From Desulfarculales bacterium UBA702 (GTDB lineage Bacteria; Desulfobacterota; Syntrophobacteria; Syntrophobacterales; Syntrophobacteraceae), in the NCBI GenBank assembly GCA_002298165.1, contig DBMI01000030.1:26035-90034 (forward strand): a stretch of DNA of 64,000 bases. The letters run 5' to 3'. Positions within the stretch are counted from its first letter, which is position 1. Each line of letters begins with the position of its first letter. Made by a program: the position numbers and the translations under genes. This document shows positions 10,201 to 16,927 of this stretch, one piece after another. A model generated the notes under the pieces. It searched no databases, was not told where the DNA came from, and saw only the letters and a list, made by a program, of their open reading frames with translations.

Positions 10201-10660
10201 CAGCGATTCGAAAACCAGGCGAACCATTGAGAGCATGTATGTCGAAAAATATGGAAAAAAAGGGTTGGATGAGGTGGACAACGCGATAAAGAAAGGAGAA
10301 GTAAAAGCGAGAGAAACTTCCCGGGATTCAGCTCAAAAAAAGCGCGGCAAGGCAGGCATTGCCTCAAAGCTTTTTTCCGCCACCGAAATCTATAAAGTAG
10401 TACCAGGAATGAAAAGTCCGGAGCAATCAGACTTGCTTGCTGGAGAACTTTTCGCACGTCTCGTTGAAAACGAGCAAGTTCCGGAAAATGATCTGCTGGA
10501 TCTTGCAAAAAACCGCGGGCATTCGATAACATTGGAGTTTGAACAACTCGGTATTACAGGCATTGACAGGATTGAAACAAAGGAACCGGAGGCCGCCCCC
10601 GGAGAAGAAGGGCTTTCAGCCAAGCTGGTGCTCGACAGCATCAAGGCTCGGCAGCAATGA
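7265..10660 (+). CDS. DUF748 (AsmA/TamB-like) envelope protein
   Basis: An 1131-residue envelope protein anchored by one N-terminal membrane helix (about residues 10-35, FLAVTGILVLYTMLGFLIAP). The rest is a long periplasmic region of repeated beta-strands such as GKLSLNPFLMTIEASDFKI and SVTGGELLVTD, the pattern of DUF748 proteins related to AsmA/TamB. Members of this superfamily form grooves that help lipids reach the outer membrane or aid its assembly. The C-terminal part has an OmpA-like stretch (FDPGRAELEPPEKEKLKRV) as usual for DUF748. The start is TTG at 7265 with AAGGA seven bases upstream; no closer ATG has such a site. It is monocistronic, ending at a strong terminator. Confidence 0.88.
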   Translation: MKNVASRILYSRYFLAVTGILVLYTMLGFLIAPMTAVWYFPRYCKNNLNCLGSIGKLSLNPFLMTIEASDFKIDGSEGDPLAGFQRLFIEFKPSGLFDRTARFAKLIVERPTINLVIERDGSIKLPVTATQANDAESKEEDQKPPSDPPKFLFESVSVTGGELLVTDTRASSPATLSIKDISLDFKNISTIRKNTGTCSISAKTTASEALQAEGELCLLPFSTKGRISFSGIMAETPWNFISDSLNLDHPSGKLDLSTDYRLDLNGPDLQLVLENLSVGLSGVSLKLRGENRSFFELGKLAVESASFDLASNSLMVGKISAEGGKLHLKAGEDGRMNLDRIVRTTSTAPAAAQSGGSPKPPTHGPGLKIKVDSLELKDFLSEATLDKKATPGPVFETKSLLVNSAELDFKRRDLQVSKVRLDGVHLDAGIDKDGKLNAAILFAGGGNKSTTNVDVPTSHPENAWAFLIKEFELANSRFAFSDYGLSERPIFNITDLNARLENIGGKSPIGVDLKLATDQGGKFAFQGKVNPTSQSVEAKFNLEKLVLTPFEPYLSRFLDLTLKSAAISAEGLLRYAVPESGSKLSYEGSLGVDNLNLLQPSSKEPLFGFAAMRVPSLRLTLEPNKLEVDRIDFAKPFGELIIAEDKTVNLKKLMKEQPATNSAPPREVSKKESAVPAASIGVQKSQGSFSYNIGSIKVEEGKLLFADLSLQPKFMSRIHDLNGTVAKLSSEPGTVSKIVLDGGVDRYGSAKVRGSLDPGDYKRSTDLSLIFRNVEMSSINPYSGKFAGRKIVSGKLSLDLNYKIEGSKLVGDNKIIVDKLVLGEHVNSPDAVNLPLDLALAILSDSNGRIEIGLPVEGDLSNPQFAMGPLIWKAFTSMLTKVVTAPFRALGNLLGGKSEDNFDSIMFDPGRAELEPPEKEKLKRVSEALKEKPLLRLSIVGRYSAEVDSGVLKDLAVRRQIAKRMGIKEANFDVASLDFSDSKTRRTIESMYVEKYGKKGLDEVDNAIKKGEVKARETSRDSAQKKRGKAGIASKLFSATEIYKVVPGMKSPEQSDLLAGELFARLVENEQVPENDLLDLAKNRGHSITLEFEQLGITGIDRIETKEPEAAPGEEGLSAKLVLDSIKARQQ

Positions 10661-10668
10661 ATATGGAA

Positions 10669-10700
10669 GGGGCCGATCCCGTTGGGACCGGCCCTTTTTC
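10669..10700 (+). terminator. Rho-independent terminator of the DUF748 gene
   Basis: GGGCCGATCCC, loop GTT, GGGACCGGCCC, then TTTTT. The 11-bp stem has one mismatch and starts about nine bases after the stop codon. Confidence 0.9.
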
Positions 10701-10751
10701 CAGTCAGTGGACTCACTGGTATCGATTAGGTAAATATTTTACCCAGTGAAA

Positions 10752-10898
10752 CTAGGGACCGAATACGTAAAGAAAATCAAGACTTCGAAATTTCCACTCG
10801 CCGTCATCACAGACGTAGAGGTCAGCGAAATTCGAGATGTTATCTCCGCTCGCATAAACTTTCCCATCGAGAGTGCACGATCTTTTTTCGGCTTCCAT
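10752..10898 (-). CDS. Small 48-residue protein, function unknown
   Basis: A 48-residue hydrophilic protein starting MEAEKRSCTLDGKVYASGD and ending with CDDGEWKFRSLDFLYVFGP. The ATG at 10898 has a perfect AGGAGG five bases upstream, which makes translation likely. Two cysteines frame a Cys-X3-Gly-X-X-Tyr-X-X-Gly ... Cys-X-X-Gly-X-Trp pattern, as seen in small beta-rich proteins with disulfides or a metal site. There is no signal peptide. It is convergent with the DUF748 gene. A longer frame reading upstream to 11090 has no support. Confidence 0.6.
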   Translation of the reverse strand: MEAEKRSCTLDGKVYASGDNISNFADLYVCDDGEWKFRSLDFLYVFGP

Positions 10899-11150
10899 GA
10901 TATCCTCCTGCCCGCATAAAACACCGGGAGCAATTCGCAATTTCCGACAAGTTAAAAAATCCTGCAAAAGAACTTCTTGCAAACGATAATCACTCGCCCG
11001 CATTCGAGCAACAGGATGAATTAGGCTAAAATGCATGCGGGAGAACCAACCGATTCCACCGCACTTTTGAGGCTGGCGATTAATCAGCATCAGTCATCGA
11101 ACAAAAGGAAAAGGGAAGGCAAAAACTTGCAGAATGAAGAGCTGTTTGCT

Positions 11151-11300
11151 TTAATGCTCACACTTCACGCCTGCCTCCGATGTAGTTGGTGCAGCCAATG
11201 CCCCAGAAGCAGCAAAAAGCACAAGCAAAAACACAGCCAGACGGATTTGATGGATGTGAGCCGCATCCGCGGCCAATTCGGTGAACTTGAACTCTTCCAC
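11151..11300 (-). CDS. Possible small exported peptide
   Basis: A GTG-started frame of 49 residues (VEEFKFTELAADAAHIHQIR...) containing a hydrophobic stretch LAVFLLVLFAASGALAAP that looks like a signal or anchor helix, then a short tail with one cysteine. AGGAGG lies 17 bases upstream, which is too far for an ideal site; an overlapping frame starting at GTG 11310 has better spacing but an implausible Cys-rich sequence. It follows a small lipoprotein gene on the same strand. No family is recognised. Confidence 0.35.
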   Translation of the reverse strand: MEEFKFTELAADAAHIHQIRLAVFLLVLFAASGALAAPTTSEAGVKCEH

Positions 11301-11385
11301 GACTACTCACAACGCCACCTCCTGTTACAGCAACCACTTTCAGCAATTAAAGAACGGCTTAGACATCGAGATAGGAATCTTGTCC

Positions 11386-11526
11386 TTATCTGTCCAAAGC
11401 GTGACTTACGCCCGTCCTCACCCGATATGAGCCGCCATACAGGACCTGGGGGTCGAACTTCGCTCCGTCGGCCGAAGTGCACGCCGATAAGAGCAACGCG
11501 AATAAGGCAGGTAAAATAGGTTTCAT
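11386..11526 (-). CDS. Small lipoprotein, 46 residues
   Basis: The ATG at 11526 opens MKPILPALFALLLSACTSAD, a textbook lipoprotein signal with lipobox LLSAC. The mature peptide after the acylated cysteine is only about 30 residues (AKFDPQVLYGGSYRVRTGVS...). GGAAAAG upstream is a modest ribosome-binding site. It would be a very short envelope lipoprotein; similar tiny lipoproteins are often missed. No function can be assigned. The 406 bases upstream, to the start of the next plus-strand gene, contain no other gene. Confidence 0.5.
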   Translation of the reverse strand: MKPILPALFALLLSACTSADGAKFDPQVLYGGSYRVRTGVSHALDR

Positions 11527-11870
11527 GCAGACTTTTCCAGTAAAGTGAGAGAGGGCGGCGGGGCTCGTTTCAATCCACCTGTTGCATTCGTATGCCCCAA
11601 TTATGTACTTTCATTTTTAAAATGACGAGCAAAAATTGCACTCCAACTATGGTCATTTCTTTGTTCAACAAGGAAACTGTAAATTAGAACAACTAACATG
11701 CCATTCGTGGTATTTAGGACCGCAAATCTGTGATAACAGGCGATAATATCATGCTATTATGACCTAACCACTCGGTTACCCATTTTTTTATTGCGTCAAA
11801 TGCCACATGTCTTATCCTATATGCAGAACGTTTGGTAATTGATGTACGGTCTACTCAATCAGAGACAGTT

Positions 11871-11932
11871 CAGTTAACTGATAATACCTTCAGGCATATT
11901 CTTTGCCTGACTATTGCTAAGGAGCATACATA
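11871..11932 (+). promoter_or_regulatory. 5' leader with hairpin, first exported paralogue
   Basis: The leader has CAGTTAACTG at 11871-11880, a hairpin CAGGCA-N7-TGCCTG at 11891-11909, and the ribosome-binding site AAGGAG (11919-11924) eight bases from the ATG. The same order (CAGTTAACT, hairpin, AGGAG) recurs before the paralogue at 13040, with a different stem sequence. This suggests a conserved structured leader or operator; its ligand or protein is unknown. Confidence 0.5.
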
Positions 11933-12583
11933 ATGAATAAAATATTTGTACTTGCTATAGGTCTGCTCATCATGGGCATACCTGCATTAGCTTCAGCTAC
12001 AGCTATGGGCGCAAAGGGCTTTACTGATGATGGCACAGGAGCCAAATCATTTGAATTCGATAGCATGAAAACAGTATCTGGAACCATGCTTGGCGATGAC
12101 CTTTTTAATCGCGGAGTATTCGGATCAACTGACGATCACGTGCTGAAATCAGCCAAAGGGAAGCTCGGCGACGATGGTAAACTTTCAATTGATGTTTCCG
12201 GCCTCGTTAAGGCAGCCGATCACGTCAATTCAGAGGCCGCTTTTAGTGCTGTCGCAAGCTGCACGGATGATCTCGGCAATGTCGTCAATGTTGCAACGAA
12301 AGATTGGCATGCCGCCGATGATTCAGGAAATGTAAGCATCAAGGAAGATCTGGCGAATTTTCCCAAAACCTGTCTTGAGCCGATGATTTTCGTGACAGGC
12401 ATGGAAGGCAACGCGTTCGCTTTCGCTGACAGCTCCTTCAAAGAGCTCAGGTCTGCCAAGGAAGCAACGGCAGCGAAAACCGACGACAAGACTAAGTCAG
12501 TAGTCAAGACTTCCGACGACAAGACTAAGTCAGTAGTCAAGACTTCCGACAACAAAAGTAAATCATCCAAAGCAAGCTATTGA
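11933..12583 (+). CDS. Exported protein, paralogue of the gene at 13040
   Basis: A 216-residue exported protein. The signal peptide is MNKIFVLAIGLLIMGIPALASA (about 1-22). The mature domain (about 30-170) has FEFDSMKTVSGTMLGDDLFN, FNRGVFG, a Gly/Asp-rich strand KGKLGDDGKLSIDVSGL, and two conserved cysteines in VASCTDD and PKTCLEPM that may form a disulfide, followed by FVTG. This matches a widespread family of small secreted beta-sandwich-like proteins of unknown role. The C-terminus is a Lys/Ser/Thr-rich tail made of 11-residue repeats. It is followed by a duplicate gene 456 bases downstream. Confidence 0.8.
   Translation: MNKIFVLAIGLLIMGIPALASATAMGAKGFTDDGTGAKSFEFDSMKTVSGTMLGDDLFNRGVFGSTDDHVLKSAKGKLGDDGKLSIDVSGLVKAADHVNSEAAFSAVASCTDDLGNVVNVATKDWHAADDSGNVSIKEDLANFPKTCLEPMIFVTGMEGNAFAFADSSFKELRSAKEATAAKTDDKTKSVVKTSDDKTKSVVKTSDNKSKSSKASY
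12481..12570 (+). repeat. 33-bp tandem repeat encoding the C-terminal tail
   Basis: A 33-base unit beginning CGACGACAAGACTAAGTCAG occurs twice in perfect register (12481 and 12514), with a partial, diverged third unit from 12547. It encodes DDKTKSVVKTS repeats and is in frame, so unit number could change without breaking the gene. Confidence 0.9.
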
Positions 12584-12692
12584 TGTTCAAAGGCAGCGCG
12601 GGGTAGCTAATCCCTCCAGTGGTTAAGTGACCACTTCGGGTCCCGCGTGTATTGTTTACTGATAATGGGCTTTATTGCACACGGTTCAAGTA

Positions 12693-12727
12693 CGGAGGAT
12701 TCACCCTTATGAATCCTCCGCTTTCTT
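12693..12727 (+). terminator. Terminator after the first exported paralogue
   Basis: A perfect 10-bp stem CGGAGGATTC/GAATCCTCCG with an 8-base loop, followed by CTTTCTT. A weaker hairpin AGTGGT-N6-ACCACT lies at 12618-12635. The stem core GAGGATTC is shared with the hairpin after the second paralogue. Confidence 0.7.
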
Positions 12728-12937
12728 GGGCAGGCGTAATCCTCTGTAAAGTGACCGCATCTTCGAAATCAGAACCGCCCTTTGGATGTCCGAACCAATT
12801 TTCATTGGGAATTAAAATTCGACCATCTCCTTCCCGATAACATGCTGTTTATATTACACTATTATTTGACGCCCGGGGGATTGGCGCTTTGCTCTTGCGT
12901 CACAAAACTCATGCCTTATTCTATTATCATAAAAGCT

Positions 12938-13039
12938 TGTGATGTAATCGCCAAATTACAAAATCACATAAATCTCAGTTAACTAATAGAATATTCGGGT
13001 ACGTCTATGCCCGAGTAATACCTTGAGGAGCGTGCAAAC
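12938..13039 (+). promoter_or_regulatory. 5' leader, second exported paralogue
   Basis: An inverted repeat TGTGATGTAAT-CGCCAA-ATTAC-AAA-ATCACA lies at 12938-12968. CAGTTAACT follows at 12976-12984, then a hairpin TCGGG-N10-CCCGA (12995-13014) and GAGGAG before the ATG at 13040. The CAGTTAACT-hairpin-SD arrangement mirrors the leader at 11871. Confidence 0.5.
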
Positions 13040-13648
13040 ATGAAGAAGATATTTATAGCCATATTAGGAGTGCTTTTGATGAGCGTTCCTATGGTTACAT
13101 TAGCGTGGACGCCAATGGGAGCAGCAGATAAAATCTTATTAAAGGACTCCTTTTCAAAAGTTGGTGACAATGACGTCCTTGAGTTTGACAGTATGAAAGC
13201 CGCCGCTGGCGATATCGTTGGCACAGATGCCTTTAACCGCGGAGTATTCGCGGCATCGGCCGATTGGCAGATACATAAAGGTAGAGGCGAAGTGGAAACA
13301 GATGGTTTTCTTTCAGTAAAAGTTAAGGGCCTCGTACAGGCTTCAGACCTTACCAATCCCGAATCTGCTTTTGGCGCTGTCGTGAGCTGCCTGGATGATT
13401 CCGGCGCAGTCACCAACATAGCTACGGCAGCAACTTACGCTGCGGATTCGTCAGGGTTCGCGGAGTTTTCCGAGACACTGTCAGGTTTTCCCACAACCTG
13501 CCTTGAACCGATGGTCTTCGTGACCGGTTCCGATGGCAGCTTCCTCGCCTATGCTGACAGCACCATGTCGGCCGAGAAGAACCACAAGACCAAAGCCGGT
13601 TTCATGGAAGAGTTCCGCAAAGATAAAGCCGGTAACATGCATAAATAA
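13040..13648 (+). CDS. Exported protein, paralogue of the gene at 11933
   Basis: A 202-residue exported protein with signal peptide MKKIFIAILGVLLMSVPMVTLA. It aligns over its length with the upstream paralogue: FDSMKAAAGDIVGTDAFN, FNRGVFA, LSVKVKGLVQASDL, VVSCLDDSG, FPTTCLEPMVFVTGSDG and AYADSTM. The two conserved cysteines are kept. It lacks the repeat tail and ends instead with a charged segment (KNHKTKAGFMEEFRKDKAG). GAGGAG is the ribosome-binding site. The role is unknown; secretion to the periplasm or outside is inferred from the signal. Confidence 0.8.
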   Translation: MKKIFIAILGVLLMSVPMVTLAWTPMGAADKILLKDSFSKVGDNDVLEFDSMKAAAGDIVGTDAFNRGVFAASADWQIHKGRGEVETDGFLSVKVKGLVQASDLTNPESAFGAVVSCLDDSGAVTNIATAATYAADSSGFAEFSETLSGFPTTCLEPMVFVTGSDGSFLAYADSTMSAEKNHKTKAGFMEEFRKDKAGNMHK

Positions 13649-13718
13649 CAGGGATAACTGCTGACGATCATATCCGTTTGGCTGCATTTTCGTCGCACTG
13701 CGGCCAATCATAAGGAGA

Positions 13719-13745
13719 TGAGGATTCAGCGATGCTGAATCCTCA
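13719..13745 (+). terminator. Hairpin after the second exported paralogue
   Basis: A perfect 12-bp stem TGAGGATTCAGC/GCTGAATCCTCA with a 3-base loop. It lacks a long T-run, so it may act as a weak terminator or a 3'-end stabiliser. GAGGATTC is shared with the hairpin at 12693. Confidence 0.6.
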
Positions 13746-13824
13746 AACCATTTCTCGAGTTTGCCTCACTATGTATAAAGGAACATGGGTAAAAGAACGC
13801 GAGCAGAGAAGTGACGATGGCTTT

Positions 13825-15015
13825 TTAGGGGATCGGTGAAGGACCGGGCGGCATTTGTGCAAGGACTTTCTCAAGCCTTTCTGCTTCTTTCATAATCATT
13901 TTCGCATAACGCCCCGCCTCGGAATCCGGGTCCAGCGAAGTTGCAAGTCTTCGGGCAAAACCGCCGACTGCCATAAGAGGATTGCGGATCTCGTGCGCTA
14001 CTGCTTCGAGGGTGTCTGCAACAGCTTTTTCTTTGTGGTCGATTGTAACGAAGGAAGGGAGCTTCCTGTGATGCTCGTCAACCGTGAGCTGCGAGGCTGC
14101 AATCGAGATTCGGCTCAGCGCCAGGTTTGCCCGTTCCATAATTACCATAAGGTCCTTGTCTTTATTAATTTCAAGCTTTAGACCCTTGGCTATGTCTTCG
14201 ACCTGGGTGAATGTTTCTAGCACAATTTCGTGGACCGCTTCCCGACGCAGTCCCAGTAGTCTTTCCGCCTCGGCGTAGAACTTCCGGAAAGCTCCTGGAG
14301 CTTTGAGAAGAATCCTTGAAAAAAGTCTGGCCAGATCACAGAGCACACAAAGCACGGGAGCTCCGGAAGCCCGGGCCCCTTCATCGTGGAATTCCTGGCA
14401 TACCACTATATGTTCGGGGAATCTCCAATACCTGAGTGCAGCCGCACCGATTTGGCGATGGTCCACCCCGAATGAATCCATTTCTTTTTCAAGCTGTTTT
14501 TTTAACGGTTCGATGTTCAGGCTGAAGTCGTTATTGCTGCCTTTAACAAGCAAGTCGAAAATTATAGGCAAGCCTATTTCGGAGATGAGCCCAGCCAGAA
14601 AAGCTTCGTCCGGGTCGGCGGCCTTTGACTTCAAGGCCATTGCCCTTGCCACAAGCGCCCGGTAAAGAGATACCCTCCAGAACAACTCATAGTCGAATCC
14701 TTCCACTTCCCCCATGGGAAAGGCCCCTCGAAGAGAAATGGACAGGACCATCAATCTTATTTGATTGAAGCCGAGTTTCATCACGGCATGAGAGAGCGAA
14801 CCGGCGCTGTGTCCGAATCCGAAAAAAGCGCTATTGGCAAGATTGATGAGGCGAACCGTAAGGGAAGGATCTTTTTCGATGAGCCGTACAACCTGAGCTA
14901 TCGGTGTATTGTCATCTGAAGCCAATTCCAGCAACTTGACGGCTACAACCGACAGAGGCGGCAATGAGTAACCTGATTCAAGCTTGGCGATAATTCTTTG
15001 CTTTGCTTCGTGCAT
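13825..15015 (-). CDS. HDOD protein with isolated kinase dimerisation module
   Basis: A 396-residue signalling protein. Residues about 10-210 form an HDOD domain (YSLPPLSVVAVKLLELASDD, VRLINLANSAFFGFG, LSHAVMKLGFNQIRLMVLSIS), a non-catalytic relative of HD hydrolases. After a linker, residues about 330-388 carry a histidine-kinase DHp helix pair with the H-box AVAHEIRNPLMA (His341) and a second helix MIMKEAERLEKVLAQM. The protein then ends with PPGPSPIP, so no ATP-binding HATPase domain is present. The histidine could be phosphorylated only by another kinase, or the DHp may just dimerise. The gene lies 146 bases beyond the dsr operon and may be transcribed separately. Confidence 0.85.
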   Translation of the reverse strand: MHEAKQRIIAKLESGYSLPPLSVVAVKLLELASDDNTPIAQVVRLIEKDPSLTVRLINLANSAFFGFGHSAGSLSHAVMKLGFNQIRLMVLSISLRGAFPMGEVEGFDYELFWRVSLYRALVARAMALKSKAADPDEAFLAGLISEIGLPIIFDLLVKGSNNDFSLNIEPLKKQLEKEMDSFGVDHRQIGAAALRYWRFPEHIVVCQEFHDEGARASGAPVLCVLCDLARLFSRILLKAPGAFRKFYAEAERLLGLRREAVHEIVLETFTQVEDIAKGLKLEINKDKDLMVIMERANLALSRISIAASQLTVDEHHRKLPSFVTIDHKEKAVADTLEAVAHEIRNPLMAVGGFARRLATSLDPDSEAGRYAKMIMKEAERLEKVLAQMPPGPSPIP

Positions 15016-15161
15016 GTAGCCGCCACCCGAGTTTACAATTCTTTCCGATTGGAATGCGTTTGGTTCCTAAATTAATTCGGCAGAAAGAGGCTTCCACATT
15101 AGCATCTGCCAACGCAATATCGGCAACTCCGGGTGATATCATAAGGCAGGTCAGACAGGAA

Positions 15162-15746
15162 TCACACCAGGGAGAGGAATATAAATTCCGAGCTAGTCAG
15201 ATTCCCTGAAAACAGCACGTCGGCATCAATTACCTTCCCGTCCAGTTCGGCCCCCGTTATTACGCTTTCCAGTAAAGGCCGCTTAGCAACCAATGTTTCC
15301 TCAATCTCGGATGGGATCAGAGTCACTCCGGCACGCAATAATTCGGGCCCCATTTCATCTGAAACCAGGTTGAATAGTTTTATTCGCGCATGCCCCAGCC
15401 GCGACCGAGTCTGCTCGGCTTCAACCCGCTTGAGGGTTGGAGTGCGAAGATTTGCGAGGATGACGTCCTTGCGAAATATTGCCCCCACCAATCCAGGCAA
15501 AGCAGCGGAGAGCGCAATGACAGCACCGTCCACCAGGATTTCGGATTCGGGGTTATCAACCGCACTGCCATTCAGAAAAATTGTCTGCACCCTCTCCTCC
15601 AGGTATTTAGCAGGAAACCCAACACCCAGGAGTAGATCCTGCAAATTCAAACCAGATGAAAGCTCTACGATGAACCCCCTCTGGAGAAGCGAGCAAAAAA
15701 GCGAAATTCGTTCAGGTTTTACGGCAAGTCTAAGTTTGGATACCAT
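15162..15746 (-). CDS. Unknown protein at the end of the dsr operon
   Basis: A 194-residue soluble protein, not recognised as a named family. The central region TIFLNGSAVDNPESEILVDG followed by VIALSAALPGLVGAIFRK resembles the beta-grasp fold of ThiS/MoaD-like proteins, but there is no C-terminal Gly-Gly after it. The N-terminal 60 residues look like a separate alpha/beta module, and the C-terminus (about 110-194) is mixed. GGAGCGGACCAC precedes the ATG, 23 bases after dsrP, so it is very probably co-transcribed with dsrMKJOP. A role tied to sulfite reduction is inference from position only. Confidence 0.7.
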   Translation of the reverse strand: MVSKLRLAVKPERISLFCSLLQRGFIVELSSGLNLQDLLLGVGFPAKYLEERVQTIFLNGSAVDNPESEILVDGAVIALSAALPGLVGAIFRKDVILANLRTPTLKRVEAEQTRSRLGHARIKLFNLVSDEMGPELLRAGVTLIPSEIEETLVAKRPLLESVITGAELDGKVIDADVLFSGNLTSSEFIFLSLV

Positions 15747-15769
15747 GTGGTCCGCTCCGGAATACCACC

Positions 15770-16927
15770 CTAACGGGCGGCTTCGCTTTTGACCGAGATA
15801 GTAATTTTGTAAAAAATCGCCAAAATGAAAAATCCGACCGCCCAGACCCCCATAGCGATAATCAACTCGGGAAGGGTCGGGGAATATTCGTATATCTGAC
15901 CGAGCGGGTTAGGGATAAAACCTGCCACTACGAGCGATAGTCCCTTCTCTATCCATGTCGAGGCAAAAACGCATCCGGCTGCTCCGAGGAGCATTTTTTC
16001 GCTTTGCCGGGTGCCGGGGTTTAGGAGGAGCACCACAGCCGCCGCCGCAAGCACCACGAACAGCCATGATACCCGTACCAGATTTTGGTGTCCATTCAGG
16101 CCGATGAAAAGGTATTTGAGGCTTTCCGAGTGTGACGGAACACCGCTATAGAATGCGGTGAAGAATTCCAGGCCCAGTAAGAATAAATTGAAAAGCATGG
16201 CATAAGTCATAATAGTGGCAAGCTTGCCGATTGCATCTTTTCCCGGATCGAACCTGCTGTATTTCCTTATCAGGCAGCATAGCGCGATAAGCAGCGCGGG
16301 ACCGGAGCAAAACGCCGAGGCAAGAAAGCGGACGGCCATGATAGAACTAAGCCAGTATTGCCGGGCCGGAAGCCCCGCATATATGAAAGCCGTCACTGTG
16401 TGAATGGATATAGCCCAAGGGATAGAGACGTATATCAGAGGCTTTACCCATCGGGGCAGGCAAGTGCCCTTGCGCTCAGCTTCGAGTGCGTTCCAACCGA
16501 TAAACAGGTTCAGCAGCATATAGCCGCTTAATGCAACAACGTCCCAGAACAGAATCGAACCCGGCGATGGATAGAAAATGATGTTCAGAATTCTAGAGGG
16601 TTTGCCAAGATCCACCATGACAAAGAGAAGGCTCATTGCGACCGCGGACACGGCGAGAAACTCCGCGAGGATAGTTATCCTTCCAAACGCCGCCACATCG
16701 TGAACATAAAATGGGAGCACCACGACCACGGCTGACGCCGCAACACCAACAAGGAATGTAAACTGCGCGATATAGATTCCCCACGAAACATCCCTGCTCA
16801 TCCCGGTGACTGTAAGGCCGCGTTCATTCTGGATGAGGTATGCCGCTAATCCAACGGCCATAAGCGTGAGCAGGACGCCAAGAAGCTTGTAGTATCTCGA
16901 ACTTCCGCTCAGGGCCCGCTCAAGCAT
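15770..16927 (-). CDS. dsrP: DsrP, membrane quinol subunit of the Dsr complex
   Basis: A 385-residue integral membrane protein of the NrfD/PsrC family with about ten helices. It starts MLERALSGSSRYYKLLGVLL and contains DVSWGIYIAQFTFLVGVAAS, the family's conserved first helices, and PSPGSILFWDVVALSGYM. It exchanges electrons with menaquinone in the cytoplasmic membrane as part of DsrMKJOP, which links the quinone pool to DsrC and the dissimilatory sulfite reductase. Its start overlaps the dsrO stop by eight bases. NrfD proteins carry no cofactor of their own, in line with the lack of Cys motifs here. Confidence 0.95.
   Translation of the reverse strand: MLERALSGSSRYYKLLGVLLTLMAVGLAAYLIQNERGLTVTGMSRDVSWGIYIAQFTFLVGVAASAVVVVLPFYVHDVAAFGRITILAEFLAVSAVAMSLLFVMVDLGKPSRILNIIFYPSPGSILFWDVVALSGYMLLNLFIGWNALEAERKGTCLPRWVKPLIYVSIPWAISIHTVTAFIYAGLPARQYWLSSIMAVRFLASAFCSGPALLIALCCLIRKYSRFDPGKDAIGKLATIMTYAMLFNLFLLGLEFFTAFYSGVPSHSESLKYLFIGLNGHQNLVRVSWLFVVLAAAAVVLLLNPGTRQSEKMLLGAAGCVFASTWIEKGLSLVVAGFIPNPLGQIYEYSPTLPELIIAMGVWAVGFFILAIFYKITISVKSEAAR

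Noticed and set aside
9667..10281. A 204-residue frame antisense to the DUF748 gene
   Set aside because: It lies wholly inside a well-supported gene, has no ribosome-binding site and is Ser/Arg-rich as shadow frames are.
12938..12968. TGTGAT ... ATCACA before the second exported paralogue as a CRP/HcpR site
   Set aside because: The half-sites are separated by 19 bases and not six; it is kept only as an inverted repeat.
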